A stretch of DNA of 64,000 nt from Valencia hispanica (Eukaryota; Chordata; Actinopteri; Cyprinodontiformes; Valenciidae). The notes beneath the pieces are model-generated. The model was not told the origin of the DNA. It made no database searches and worked only from the letters and a program-made list of their open reading frames with translations. The stretch covers positions 52,389,541 to 52,453,540 of the forward strand of contig OY747714.1 of the NCBI GenBank assembly GCA_963556495.2, read 5' to 3'. Of this stretch, positions 1-11,420 are shown in pieces. Position numbers and translations under genes: made by a program. The stretch's first letter is position 1. The number at the start of each line of letters is the position of its first letter.

Positions 1-530
1 CCTGCTGGGTCTTCTATTGCTTTAGAATATCCCATTAGATTGACATTTTCTTACATCCCAACTGCAGAACCATTTCAGGAAACGGATCCGACCCAGAACC
101 TCTGACGCAGCTGGTAGGCTTTAGGCCCGGTTCCGTTTGATACCAGGACCATAAACAGGGTGCCGGGTCCAGCGGAACCAAACACAGAACCTACCGTCTG
201 GTTCCGGTTCAAAGGCAGAACTTCTAGCATCCAGAACCTCCTGTCCTCACGTCTCCAGGGGTACTGGACCCCTCAGAATCCATCAGAGAGGTTCTATTGG
301 ACCTGGTTCTGCTCATTTCTGCCCCATAAATTCTGTGGAAAGTTCTGACAGGTTCTGATCCGTCTCAGGGTGATCTGCTGCCCCCTGCTGGACTGTTCAT
401 GATCCAACAGTTTAACCCAACGACCAGCCGCTCCGATCCGGTTTAAGAACCAGAACCTCTCCAGACGGGTCAACGATGCAGAAGTCATAGTAGAGAAGTA
501 AAGCAGACAAACACCTGAGGCTAGAAACGG
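1..530. other. Intergenic sequence downstream of SLC25A11
   Basis: No gene is recognised here. The sequence is rich in the words AGAACC, GGTTCTG and GAACCAG, a compositional habit that also runs through the SLC25A11 introns and 8.7-11 kb. Short open frames on both strands show no domain signature. Confidence 0.5.
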
Positions 531-536
531 TTTATT
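531..536 (-). terminator. Polyadenylation signal of SLC25A11
   Basis: AATAAA on the minus strand (TTTATT on the plus strand), about 285 bases beyond the carrier stop codon. It is the first canonical hexamer I see downstream of the stop. Assignment is by position and motif only. Confidence 0.5.
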
Positions 537-821
537 TCTCACTGGGTAGCCATGACAACCAGGTGATACCATGATAGGAGAGAGGGGTCAAAGGTTAATG
601 AGAGACTTTGATGCCTGCAGCTGTTTAAACCAGAGAACTTTAACCATCTGTGTGTGTGAGTGTGTGTCTGTCAGCTTCTCTTCAGGTCAGTTTTAATTTT
701 ACAGCAGCAGAAATAGTTGGATAGTAACACTATACTAGAATAGTTCCTTTAACTCCTGCAGACGCCCTGAAGCCGCCGTCCTCTTCTTCTTCTTCCTCCT
801 CAGAGTGTGTCTTGGTGTGTG

Positions 822-3800
822 TTAGCGGTCCAGCACGTAGGTCTTGTAGAGGCGGTTCATCTGCTCCAGGAAGATGAAGGTGAGGACGGTGTGCGGTCCG
901 AGGCGGGCGTAGTACGGCGTGAAGCCCTTCCACAGGGAGAAGAAGCCCTCCTTCCCCACGACCCGCATCAGCACGTCCTGATGGACACACACACACGGGT
1001 TGGATCAGAACCAGGCAGCAACAGCAGCAGGGCGTCTGCTGCCATCTAGTGGACGAACAGCCCAGCTACAGCTCGAGGAGGCCGACCCGGTAACAACCAG
1101 AACCGTCAACCTCTGGTTCTGGTTCTAATAACTCACCAAGCCGTTCTTGTACTCGGGTTTCCCGTCGATCATCCTCATGTTCTGGATCCTGGAACAGAAC
1201 AGAACCATTCAGCGGTTTGCTCCAGCAGGTTCTAGGCTAGAGAGCCCAGACAGAACCAGAGGCCCACATTACAGAACATCCCGACCCGCTGTAGACTCAG
1301 ACAGCAGAACCTCACCTGGTCTTCACGATGTCCACGGGCATCGATGCTGCCGTGGTAACCAGACCGCTGATCATGCTGGCGCAGAAGTGGCACAAAATGT
1401 CGTCCCCGAAGTAGCCTGGACACAGAGACACACAATCAATCAGAGACACACACAATCAATCAATCAGAGACACACACACAATCAATCAGAGACGCACAAT
1501 CAGAGACACACACAATCAATCAATCAGAGACACACACACAATCAATCAGAGACGCACAATCAGAGACACACACACAATCAGACCGCACGCTTGTTAATGA
1601 ACGTTACTGTGTGTTACTGTGTGTTACTGTGTTACTATGTGTGATACTGTGTGTGTTACTATGTGTGATACTGTGTGTGATACTGTGTGTGTTACTATGT
1701 GTGATACTGTGTTACTATGTGTGATACTGTGTGTGTTACTATGTGTGTTACTATGTGTGTTACTATGTGTGTTACTATGTGTGTTACTATGTGTGTTACT
1801 ATGTGTGATACTGTGTGTGTTACTGTGTGTGTTACTATGTGTGTTACTATGTGTGATACTGTGTGTGATACTATGTGTGTTACTATGTGTGTTACTGTGT
1901 GTGTTACTGTGTTACTATGTGTGATACTATGTGTGTTACTATGTGTGTTACTGTGTGTGTTACTATGTGTGTTACTACGTGTGTTACTGTGTTACTATGT
2001 GTGATACTGTGTGTGTTACTATGTGTGTTACTGTGTTACTATGTGTGTTACTGTGTGTGTTACTATGTGTGTTACTGTGTTACTATGTGTGATACTGTGT
2101 GTGTTACTATGTGTGTTACTGTGTTACTATGTGTGATACTGTGTGTGTTACTATGTGTGTTACTGTGTTACTATGTGTGATACTGTGTGTGTTACTATGT
2201 GTGTTACTATGTGTGTTACTATGTGTGTTACTATGTGTGTTACTGTGTTACTATGTGTGATACTGTGTGTGTTACTGTGTTACTATGTGTGATACTGTGT
2301 GTGTTACTATGTGTGATACTGTGTGTGTTACTGTGTGTGTTACTATGTGTGTTACTGTGTTACTATGTGTGATACTGTGTGTGTTACTATGTGTGTTACT
2401 GTGTTACTATGTGTGATACTGTGTGTGTTACTATGTGTGTTACTATGTGTGTTACTATGTGTGTTACTATGTGTGTTACTGTGTTACTATGTGTGATACT
2501 GTGTGTGTTACTGTGTTACTATGTGTGATACTGTGTGTGTTACTATGTGTGATACTGTGTGTGTTACTATGTGTGTTACTATGTGTGTTACTGTGTTACT
2601 ATGTGTGATACTGTGTGTGTTACTATGTGTGTTACTATGTGTGTTACTGTGTTACTATGTGTGTTACTATGTGTGATACTGTGTGTGATACTATGTGTGT
2701 TACTATGTGTGTTACTGTGTTACTATGTGTGATACTGTGTGTGTTACTATGTGTGATACTGTGTGTGTTACTATGTGTGTTACTATGTGTGTTACTGTGT
2801 TACTATGTGTGATACTGTGTGTGTTACTATGTGTGTTACTGTGTTACTATGTGTGATACTGTGTGTGTTACTATGTGTGTTACTGTGTTACTATGTGTGA
2901 TACTGTGTGTGTTACTATGTGTGTTACTATGTGTGTTACTATGTGTGTTACTATGTGTGTTACTGTGTTACTATGTGTGATACTGTGTGTGTTACTATGT
3001 GTGATACTGTGTGTGTTACTATGTGTGTTACTATGTGTGATACTATGTGTGTTACTATGTGTGTTACTATGTGTGTTACTATGTGTGTTACTATGTGTGT
3101 TACTATGTGTGTTACTATGTGTGATACTGTGTGTGTTACTATGTGTGATACTGTGTGTGTTACTATGTGTGTTACTGTGTTACTATGTGTGATACTGTGT
3201 GTGTTACTATGTGTGTTACTATGTGTGTTACTATGTGTGATACTGTGTGTGTTACTATGTGTGTTACTATGTGTGTTACTATGTGTGTTACTGTGTTACT
3301 ATGTGTGATACTGTGTGTGTTACTATGTGTGTTACTGTGTTACTATGTGTGATACTGTGTGTGTTACTATGTGTGTTACTATGTGTGTTACTGTGTTACT
3401 ATGTGTGATACTGTGTGTGTTACTATGTGTGTTACTATGTGTGTTACTATGTGTGTTACTATGTGTGTTACTATGTGTGTTACTGTGTTAATATGTGTGA
3501 TACTGTGTGTGTTACTATGTGTGTTACTGTGTTACTATGTGTGATACTGTGTGTGTTACTATGTGTGTTACTATGTGTGTTACTATGTGTGTTACTGTGT
3601 TACTATGTGTGATACTGTGTGTGTTACTATGTGTGATACTGTGTTACTATGTGTGATACTGTGTGTGTTACTATGTGTGTTACTATGTGTGTTACTATGT
3701 GTGTTACTATGTGTGTTACTGTGTTAGTGTGTTACTATGTGTGTTACTGTGTTACTATGTGTGATACTGTGTGTGTTACTATGTGTGTTACTGTGTTAGT

Positions 3801-6732
3801 GTGTTACTATGTGTGTTACTGTGTTACTATGTGTGATACTGTGTGTGTTACTATGTGTGATACTGTGTGTGTTACTATGTGTGTTACTATGTGTGTTACT
3901 GTGTTAGTGTGTTACTATGTGTGTTACTGTGTGTGTTGCTGTGTTACTATGTGTGTTACTATGTGTGTTACTGTGTTACTATGTGTGATACTGTGTGTGT
4001 TACTGTGTTAGTGTGTTACTGTGTGTGTTACAGTGTGTGTTACAGTGCGTGTTACAGTGCGTGTTACAGTGTGTTACTATGCGTGTTACAGTGTGTTACT
4101 ATGCGTGTTACAGTGTGTTACAGTGTTACTATGCGTGTTACTATGTTACTATGCGTGTTACAGTGTGTTAGTGTGTTACTGTGTGTGTTACTGTGTTACA
4201 GTGTGTTACTATGTGTGTTACTGTGTTACAGTGTGTTACAGTGTGTTACTGTGTTACAGTGTGTTACAGTGTTACAGTGTGTTACTGTGTGTGTGGTGAG
4301 GACCTGAGTCCAGCAGCGCCTGCTTGGACTGGGAGTAGGAGGCCAGCTGAGTGTGTTAGTGTTACTATGTGTGTTACAGTGTACTGTAACATAGTAACAC
4401 ACATAGTAACACAGTGTAACACACATTGTAACACACTGTAACACAGTAACACACACTGTAACACACTGTAACACACTGTAACACACTGTAACACACTGTG
4501 CGTTACTGTGTTACAGTGTGTTACTGTGTTACAGTGTGTTACAGTGTGTTACAGTGTGTTACAATGTGTGTTACTGTGTTACAGTGTGATACTATGTGTG
4601 ATACTGTGTGTGTTACTATGTGTGTTACTGTGTTAGTGTGTTACTGTGTGTGTTACAGTGTGTGTTACAGTGCATGTTACTGTGTTACAGTGTGTTACTG
4701 TGTGTGTTACAGTGTGTGTTACAGTGTGTGTTACAGTGTGTGTTACTGTGTTACAGTGTGTTACTATGTGTGTTACTGTGTTACAGTGTGTTACTGTGTG
4801 TGTGGTGAGGACCTGAGTCCAGCAGCGCCTGCTTGGACTGGGAGTAGGAGGCCAGCTGAGCAGCGTTGACCACCACCGCCCGGGCCATGGTGGGAACACA
4901 ACCCTGAAACACAGTCACAGGTCAGGTCATGTGACTAGAGAAGCCCCGCCCCCCCATCCTGGTTCTTTGACACGGACCCTCCACAGCGTGGTGAGCCCCT
5001 CCTCTCTGGTGATGCGAGCCAGAGCGTTGAAGACGTTGGTGTATCCTCTCCTCTGGTCAGCTGGGAGTCTGCTCACACACACACACCTGGGTCAGACACA
5101 CACCTGAGAGCAGCAGCAGCCAATCAGAGAGCCCCTCTCACCGTCCGTCAGCCGTCATCCTGATCAGAGCGACCTCTGCTGGCGTCCCCACAAACGCTCC
5201 GGTGGCGCCGGCTGTCATCCCAATCAAAGCCTGCAGGGGGAGCGGTGGGTTACCCTGAGAACCAGAACCAGAACCAGGATGCAGGGGGGCGTGGTCTGAC
5301 CTTCATAAGGAAGTTAGGTGGGCGTCCATCAGCCCCGGTCATCTTCTCAAACAGGATGGTGTAGATCCCCAGACGGGTGGTGGTGTAGGTGGCCTGACGG
5401 AGGAGACCTGCTGACAGCCTGGAGACGATGGGGGAACATCGCTTCAGTTCGTTCATCTGATTCACTATTGAAACTGTTCAGTTCGTTCATCTGATTCACT
5501 ATTGAAACTGTTCAGTTCGTTCATCTGATTCACTATTAATACCGGATCAGTTCGTTCATCTGATTCACTATTGAAACTGTTCAGTTCGTTCATCTGATTC
5601 ACTATTGATACTGGATCAGTTCGTTCATCTGATTCACTATTGATACTGAATCAGTTCGTTCATCTGATTCACTATTCAGTTCGTTCACCTGATTCACTAT
5701 TGATACTGAATCAGTTCGTTCATCTGATTCACTATTAATAGTGAATCAGATGAACGAACTGATTCAGTATCAATAGTGAATCAGATGAACGAACTGATTC
5801 AGTATCGATACTGAATCAGTTCGTTCATCTGATTCACTATTGATACTGGATCAGTTCGTTCATCTGATTCACTATTCAGTTCGTTCACCTGATTCACTAT
5901 TGATACTGAATCAGTTCGTTCATCTGATTCACTATTGATACTGGATCAGTTCGTTCATCTGATTCACTATTGAAACTGTTCAGTTCGTTCATCTGATTCA
6001 CTATTGATACTGGATCAGTTCGTTCATCTGATTCACTATTCAGTTCGTTCACCTGATTCACTATTGATACTGAATCAGTTCGTTCACCTGATTCACTATT
6101 GATACTGAATCAGTTCGTTCATCTGATTCACTATTGATACTGGATCAGTTCGTTCATCTGATTCACTATTCAGTTCGTTCACCTGATTCACTATTGATAC
6201 TGAATCAGTTCGTTCATCTGATTCACTATTGATACTGTTCAGTTCGTTCATCTGATTCACTATTCAGTTCGTTCACCTGATTCACTATTGATACTGAATC
6301 AGTTCGTTCATCTGATTCACTATTGATACTGGATCAGTTCGTTCATCTGATTCACTATTGATACTGAATCAGTTCGTTCATCTGATTCACTATTGATACT
6401 GGATCAGTTCGTTCATCTGATTCACTATTGATACTGGATCAGTTCGTTCATCTGATTCACTATTGATACTGGATCAGTTCGTTCATCTGATTCACTATTG
6501 ATACTGAATCAGTTCGTTCATCTGATTCACTATTGATACTGGATCAGTTCGTTCATCTGATTCACTATTCAGTTCGTTCATCTGATTCACTGATTATCAC
6601 CATTAATTCTCTAATGGTGGCGTTTGGGCCTCCATCACAGAACAGAACAATCTGGTTCTGGTCCGTTTTATTATTATTCAGTATTTGATTCATTGATTAT
6701 TATTACTAGTTTTCTCTGATGGTGACCTTGGG

Positions 6733-6764
<32 letters not shown>

Positions 6765-8478
6765 GATGAACCTGGAGATGTGGGTGGAGCCTGATGAGGT
6801 CAGACTGGGGAGGAAAGGTTAGAGACAGAACCTGGAGTTCTGGCGGTACCGACCCGGTATAGATGCCTCCGACTCCTTCGTTCTTCAGGATGGAGAACAG
6901 GGCGTGGAAGCTGGTCCGGTACTCCCGGGCCTTGGTCCCCTGACCGCTCAGCTGCATCCGGTTCTTCACCAGGTCCAACGGCTGGACGAACACGGTCGCC
7001 CCCATGCTGCAGGAGAGAGGAGACAGGTCAGTGGACCAGAACCAGAACCATAACACGGTCACCCCCATGCTGCAGGAGAGAGGAGACAGGTCAGTGGACC
7101 AGAACCAGAACCATAACACGGTCACCCCCATGCTGCAGGAGAGAGGAGACGGGTCAGTGGACCAGAACCAGAACCATAACACGGTCACCCCCATGCTGCA
7201 GGAGAGAGGAGACAGGTCAGTGGACCAGAACCAGAACCAGAACACAGTCACCCCCATGCTGCAGGAGAGAGGAGACGGGTCAGTGGACCAGAACCAGAAC
7301 CATAACACGGTCACCCCCATGCTGCAGGAGAGAGGAGACGGGTCAGTGGACCAGAACCAGAACACGGTCGCCCCCATGCTGCAGGAGAGAGGAGACAGGT
7401 CAGTGGACCAGAACCAGAACCATAACACGGTCGCCCCCATGCTGCAGGAGAGAGGAGACGGGTCAGTGCACCAGAACCAGAGTTTGGACTCTGCTCCCAG
7501 ATCAGCTCAGGAGAAGAACTTATCAGAAGGTCAAAGTTCAGCCTGAACTCTGATTATATCGGACCTGCAGCAGAACCTTCAGGTGGTTCTGGACCGCCGA
7601 CCAGACTAGAACAGAGTTCTGTCTACAGCCTGGAACCAGCAGGTTAAGGTTCTGACCCGGTCCAAAGAACTCGGCTTGCAGCTCATGTTTCCCACCAGGG
7701 GGCGGGGCTAACATTTAAACATGTTCTGTTCAACACACGTGACTTTCAGAACCAGAAACCCCGCAGAACCTCTCTGGACTTCCCCTCAGCTGCAGGCCAG
7801 GCCCTGGTTCCGACCCGGTTCTGTTCAGTCCTGAACATCATCAGCCCAGATGGGTTCTGCTCCTCTAACTCTGAGCAGAACCTTCTGGACCAGCCCAGGA
7901 CTTCCTAGGAGGTTCTGGTTCTGAGCGGGTTCCTCTCTGGGCTCCAGGTCTGAAGGCTGCCCAGATCAGTCGTCATGGCGACCGGACCCTGGTTCTGCTG
8001 GGCTTCAGGTGTAGAGGAGAGCTGGTTCTGGACCTACAGGTTCCTCTGGGACTCGGCAGACGTCTTCATCCAGGACCAGAGGCCCGGTTCTGCCGGTACC
8101 GGTCCACAGCTCCAGAACCTCAGCTGACGGGGGCTCTTTCTGCCCCCCGGAGTCTGAACCAATCAGAGAGCAGCTCAGGTTTAATCACAACATCCTACCT
8201 GACAGCTAGCATTAGCAGCTAGCATGATCAGTCCCGCTTCTTCTGAGAAACCAGCAGGATCATAATTCATCATCAACATGATGATGATAATAATAATAAT
8301 CCATAATTAACCTTAATCTGACCCTGACAGCACAGCGGCTCCTCCAGCCTCCTCTTCGCCCTCTGACCCCTGACATTAGCCCGCTAGCACTGCGGCTAGC
8401 AGGGGGCACCTACCCGGCCAGACCTCCGAACAGGAACTTTATGGCCTTCGGAGAGGTCTTCGGCTTTGTCCCCGCCAT
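822..8478 (-). CDS. slc25a11: Mitochondrial 2-oxoglutarate/malate carrier (SLC25A11), nine exons
   Basis: Inner-membrane antiporter that exchanges 2-oxoglutarate for malate or other dicarboxylates in the malate-aspartate shuttle. Coding exons on the minus strand are 8414-8478, 6854-7006, 5301-5418, 5142-5230, 4978-5068, 4813-4903, 1316-1415, 1137-1188 and 822-977. All introns are GT-AG, phases join cleanly, and the 915 nt encode 304 aa plus TAA, close to the 314 aa of the human protein. All three SLC25 signature motifs are present: PLDLVK (residues 31-36), PAEVAL (129-134) and PVDIVK (229-234). The sequence follows SLC25A11 throughout, for example QATYTTTRLGIYT and GFTPYYARLGPHTVLTF. The start is the ATG at 8478, giving MAGTKPKTSPK. 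Donors of exons 2, 5 and 6 are GTCGGT, GTCCGT and GTCCTC, weaker than consensus. Introns 1, 2 and 6 contain tandem arrays, listed separately. No frame damage is seen. Confidence 0.95.
1430..1580. repeat. Short tandem array of CACACACAATCAATCAGAGA-type units in intron 6
   Basis: Direct repeats of CAGAGACACACACAATCAAT, including a perfect repetition of a block of about 60 bases (around 1480-1540 versus 1540-1590). It starts only about 15 bases upstream of the SLC25A11 exon 7 acceptor, so it occupies the region where the branch point and polypyrimidine tract would be sought. Confidence 0.75.
1600..4800. repeat. Large GT-rich minisatellite (about 12-bp GTGTGTTACTAT unit) in SLC25A11 intron 6
   Basis: About 3.1 kb of higher-order repeats built from GTGTGTTACTAT, GTGTGATACTGT and GTGTTACAGT variants. 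It fills nearly all of the intron between exons 7 and 6. From about 4020 the dominant variant changes from ACTATG to ACAGTG. At about 4382-4500 the array switches strand (GTAACACACTGT orientation) and then switches back. The Cys/Val/Tyr-rich open frames here are products of the repeat and are not genes. Confidence 0.95.
4291..4351 (-). pseudogene. Duplicated 3' end of SLC25A11 exon 6 with its donor site
   Basis: About 60 bases identical to 4800-4860, the last ~43 coding bases of exon 6 (encoding the QLASYSQSKQALLDS region) plus the GTCCTC donor. The copy lies about 509 bases away inside the intronic satellite. The rest of the exon and its acceptor are absent, so it cannot be spliced as a normal cassette exon. 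It reads as a by-product of satellite duplication. Confidence 0.85.
5460..6590. repeat. About 35-bp minisatellite in SLC25A11 intron 2
   Basis: Tandem units of CAGTTCGTTCATCTGATTCA followed by CTATTGATACTGAAT, with shorter ~25-bp variants (CACCTGATT version). Roughly 30 units lie between exon 3 and exon 2. Around 5738-5815 two units are inverted, producing adjacent palindromes such as TCACTATTAATAGTGA. Confidence 0.95.
6736..6762. repeat. (TTA)n microsatellite
   Basis: A run of TTATTATTATT trinucleotides about 90 bases downstream of the SLC25A11 exon 2 donor, within intron 2. Confidence 0.85.
6988..7480. repeat. Minisatellite (57-63 bp units) that carries the exon 2 splice acceptor
   Basis: Eight units. 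Each, on the minus strand, contains a polypyrimidine tract, CTCTCTCCTGCAG, and then CATGGGGGYGACCGTGTT, which is the acceptor and first ~20 bases of SLC25A11 exon 2. Only the unit at 7006 runs on into the real exon. Unit lengths of 63 and 57 bases are multiples of three, and the minus-strand frame stays open from 7440 into the exon. Confidence 0.95.
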
Positions 8479-8760
8479 GTCGACCCGGTTCGGTCGGTCG
8501 GTGGCCGCAGAGTCCCGCTCAGATTCCCGCTCCCTGCTGTTGGCTCTGGACCGGACGGTTCCTCTGCTCTTTCCCCACAACAGCAGCAGCGGTAGCGGCG
8601 AGACAAGGTGACTCTGCTGGAGCCGCAACACGGGAACGCTTTAAGCCATGCGAGCCAATCAGGAGGCGGGGCGGGACAACACGGAGCTCAGCGGACCAAT
8701 CAAGATAAGGGGGCCAAAACCAGTGTCATGAATGAACCAATCAGTGGGTGGGAATTAAGG
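8479..8760 (-). promoter_or_regulatory. SLC25A11 promoter/5' UTR: CpG-rich region with CCAAT and GC boxes
   Basis: Immediately upstream of the start codon the sequence becomes GC- and CpG-rich. A GC box (GGCGGGGCGGG) lies near 8663. CCAAT motifs occur near 8654, 8695 and 8737. There is no clear TATA box. This fits a TATA-less housekeeping promoter. It could be bidirectional, but I recognise no divergent gene. Confidence 0.6.
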
Positions 8761-10720
8761 ACGCGAAAATGAACGAATAAAAACGATTTGTTTGTTTCCT
8801 TCAAAGCCCGATTAAGTGTTTAAATTAACTTTATTATGAAACTCACTAGAAATACCTTTAAAATTCACCTTTAACTGGAACAATAGAGAAGCTGCATTTA
8901 AACTACTTTAATACATAATAGAGAATAGCAGATCTTTACTTTATTGATATTGATTTGTTGAGATCAGGAGGAGGACTCTGATTGGTTGGTGGGACATCTA
9001 AAGAGGGGGGAGGGTCACCTGAAGATTGGACCGGGTTCTGGACCGGCTCTTTAGAGTCAGAACCAGGATGGAACTTTTATTAATTTTAGATGTTGGACCT
9101 AAAGACCATTTTCACACAGCAGTGGAGAGGAGAACCAAAAAGAACCAGAACCAGATCAGAACCAGTTTTTACTAAAGTTCCTTCCTGGGTTCTGCTGAGG
9201 CTTCCAGGTTGATTTGGACCGAACTTTTAATTTTTACAGCGTCATTTAGCACCACACCCTTATACGGTAACATATGGTCAGAACCGGGTCAGAATCTACA
9301 TGCTGGGTCAGAGTATAACCGAGTTCTAAATGGACAGAACCGGGTCAGAATCTCTGAGCTGGGTCAGAGTATAACCGAGTTCTAAATGGACAGAACCGGG
9401 TCAGAATCTCTGAGCTGGCTCAGAGTATAACCGAGTTCTAAATGAACAGAACCGGGTCAGAATCTCTGCGCTGGCTCAGAGTATAACCGAGTTCTAAATG
9501 AACAGAACCGGGTCAGAATCTCTGCGCTGGTTGTTCAGTTGTCTGAGCTAAAGTTGATCTTCCCGTTTCTTCAGATTCCACGGCTGCTTCGTTGGAACCG
9601 GACCCGGTCATCTGAGGACATGAAGGACTTTGTTCTGAGCTGAGGTTCTGAAGAGTCGGTTCAGAACCTGCAGGAGACATGAAGATGTTTCTGCTGGGTT
9701 TGGTTCTTCTGTAAGGTAAGAAAATCATCTTGAACCGGAGATAAAACAAGGAGCAGAACCGGGTCTGATCATCTGGGTTCTTCTACTGGATCAAATGTTC
9801 TTCAGAACCAGATGCTTTTGTTAAACAGAACCTTTGACCTCACTCAGTCCAAGCAGAACACTGTGAACCAATCAACGGCCTCCTCTGCAGTCACCTGACC
9901 TACCTGAGCAGCAGCGAACCACGTGTTGACATAGGAGCTAGACTAAAGGTGATCCATGGTGAGGAGATACTGGAGCAAAGCCGGGTTGATCCCTCAGGCA
10001 TGGTTCCACGTTGGTGCTGAAGACCAGAGCTGCTTTTCTTCTTGGTTCTGTTGGGTCAGAAGGTAGAAACGATCCCAGATCCATGTTTGGGGTGGACGAG
10101 CAGAGGCTCGGTTCTCAGGTTCTTCAAGAGAACCTAAAAAGCTCTCCTGGCAGAGAAGCAGGTGCTGAAGGTCTGAAGATGACTGCATGGAGGACACGTT
10201 CCTGTAGATGATGTCTCAGAGGAAGGACAGCGTTGGGTATAAAGGAGGGAACAAGAGTCCAAAAGGGTTCTGCAGATGGCACCAAGGTCCAGAACCTCTG
10301 TCCCCTGGTGGCACCAAAGGTTGGGTGGGACCAGAAGGAGAAAGGCTGGCAAAGAGCACCAGTGTGCAAGGGTTAGGTTGATCCAGAGGAGGGCAACGAT
10401 GAAGATGATGTTCGAGGACAGGATTTTAATGACTGCTGCTGGAGGAGGATCCGGATGGGGAGAAGGATGGAGGTGGGATGAGGGGAGTGGTTCTTGGTTC
10501 TCCATTGTTCCATGAGTGGACATTATTCCTCACTGTGGTTCAAGGGTGAGAAATAAAACAAGATAAGTTAAGAAAACAAACTAGTAAGATGTTCAAGTCA
10601 ACCTGCATTAAACGCCAGAAGGTCACAGGATGGTTGGTAGACAAAACGAAGATGATACGAGAACCCGATGAAGATCAGGGGGTTCTAGTCATATCTAAGA
10701 CCTCCTGTCTGTGTGTCCTC
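8760..10720. other. Intergenic region, no gene recognised
   Basis: Contains the tandem array at 9250-9540 (separate entry) and otherwise low-information AGAACC/GGTTCT-rich sequence. Short open frames on both strands around 10.0-10.5 kb overlap one another and show no domain pattern. Confidence 0.5.
9250..9540. repeat. About 56-bp tandem repeat
   Basis: About five units of AGAACCGGGTCAGAATCTCT followed by GAGCTGGGTCAGAGTATAAC and CGAGTTCTAAATG. Units differ by a few substitutions. Confidence 0.85.
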
Positions 10721-11420
10721 AGTTTCCCAGCATGCCCTGGCTGGGTTGGTGGAGGTGTAAGAGGAGGTGGAGTCAACCCTGATGCCGTATCATTATCAGG
10801 ACGTTCTTCCTGATGTCCAACATCTGTCCACCTGAGACGGGAAGAAGACGACCTTAGCGGGCAGGATCAAGGTTCCAGAAGACGGACATCAATGACCCAG
10901 ATGCTCTGGACACAGGAGACTTCAGCCTGACTCTGAGAAAACCCCGGCCATCTGACCAAGGCATCTACACCTGCAGCGTCGGTGATGAGACACAACAGAG
11001 GACCAAGTTCAGCTGAGGGTCAAAGGTGAGTCCAACACTTGCCTCTGCCCCAGTCAGAGGTGAGATTATAAGGAAAACCAGCAGCAGCGTTGTGTCACCA
11101 TGCTGTAAATTCAGGTTCCCTCAGATGATCAGGTGGAGGTGATGGTGAATAGAGGAGAAGGTTCAGGTGTTCCTCCACGTGTTCCCAGGTTTTCTCCTGG
11201 TATCTGGCACCTTCCAGACCCTGATATGAGAAGTTAGACTGCAGGTCAGAGGTCATCTTGTTCTTTGTTTCTCCACAGAAAATCTTCCAACTTGGGATAA
11301 AGCTCTGCTGGCATAACTGACTGTCCTGGTTCTGGTTCTGGGAGGTCTTTATTTCTGCTATGTGGACTACTTCAAAAGAGGTCTGCATCTACCACCACAT
11401 AATGAACAACCGTGATGGTC
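10720..11420 (+). pseudogene. Decayed Ig V-set receptor with transmembrane exon
   Basis: The 10730-11025 stretch looks like a teleost V-set exon. A B-strand-like VEV..EEVESTLMP is followed by [18 protein letters not shown], the classic D-x-G-x-Y-x-C end of a V domain, and then a GTGAGT-type donor after the GTCAAAG that normally ends the domain. A missing base before AGTTCAGCTG shifts the frame to a stop, and a stop interrupts the first half. About 250 bases on, 11290-11420 encodes a hydrophobic run (LTVLVLVLGGLYFCYV) followed by a basic tail and TGA, with TAA just before the helix. This resembles butyrophilin/B7/MOG-like fish receptors. The exact family cannot be assigned. Confidence 0.6.

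Noticed and set aside
1619..4300. Many 61-146 codon frames rich in Cys, Val, Tyr and Leu that look like Cys-rich membrane peptides
   Set aside because: They are translations of the GTGTGTTACTAT satellite in overlapping frames. No start context, splice structure or conservation, and they lie in an SLC25A11 intron.
7004..7546. Plus-strand 180-codon repeat protein (SVDQNQNHNTVTPMLQERGD type)
   Set aside because: It is the antisense reading of the acceptor-bearing minisatellite of SLC25A11. No gene structure on that strand.
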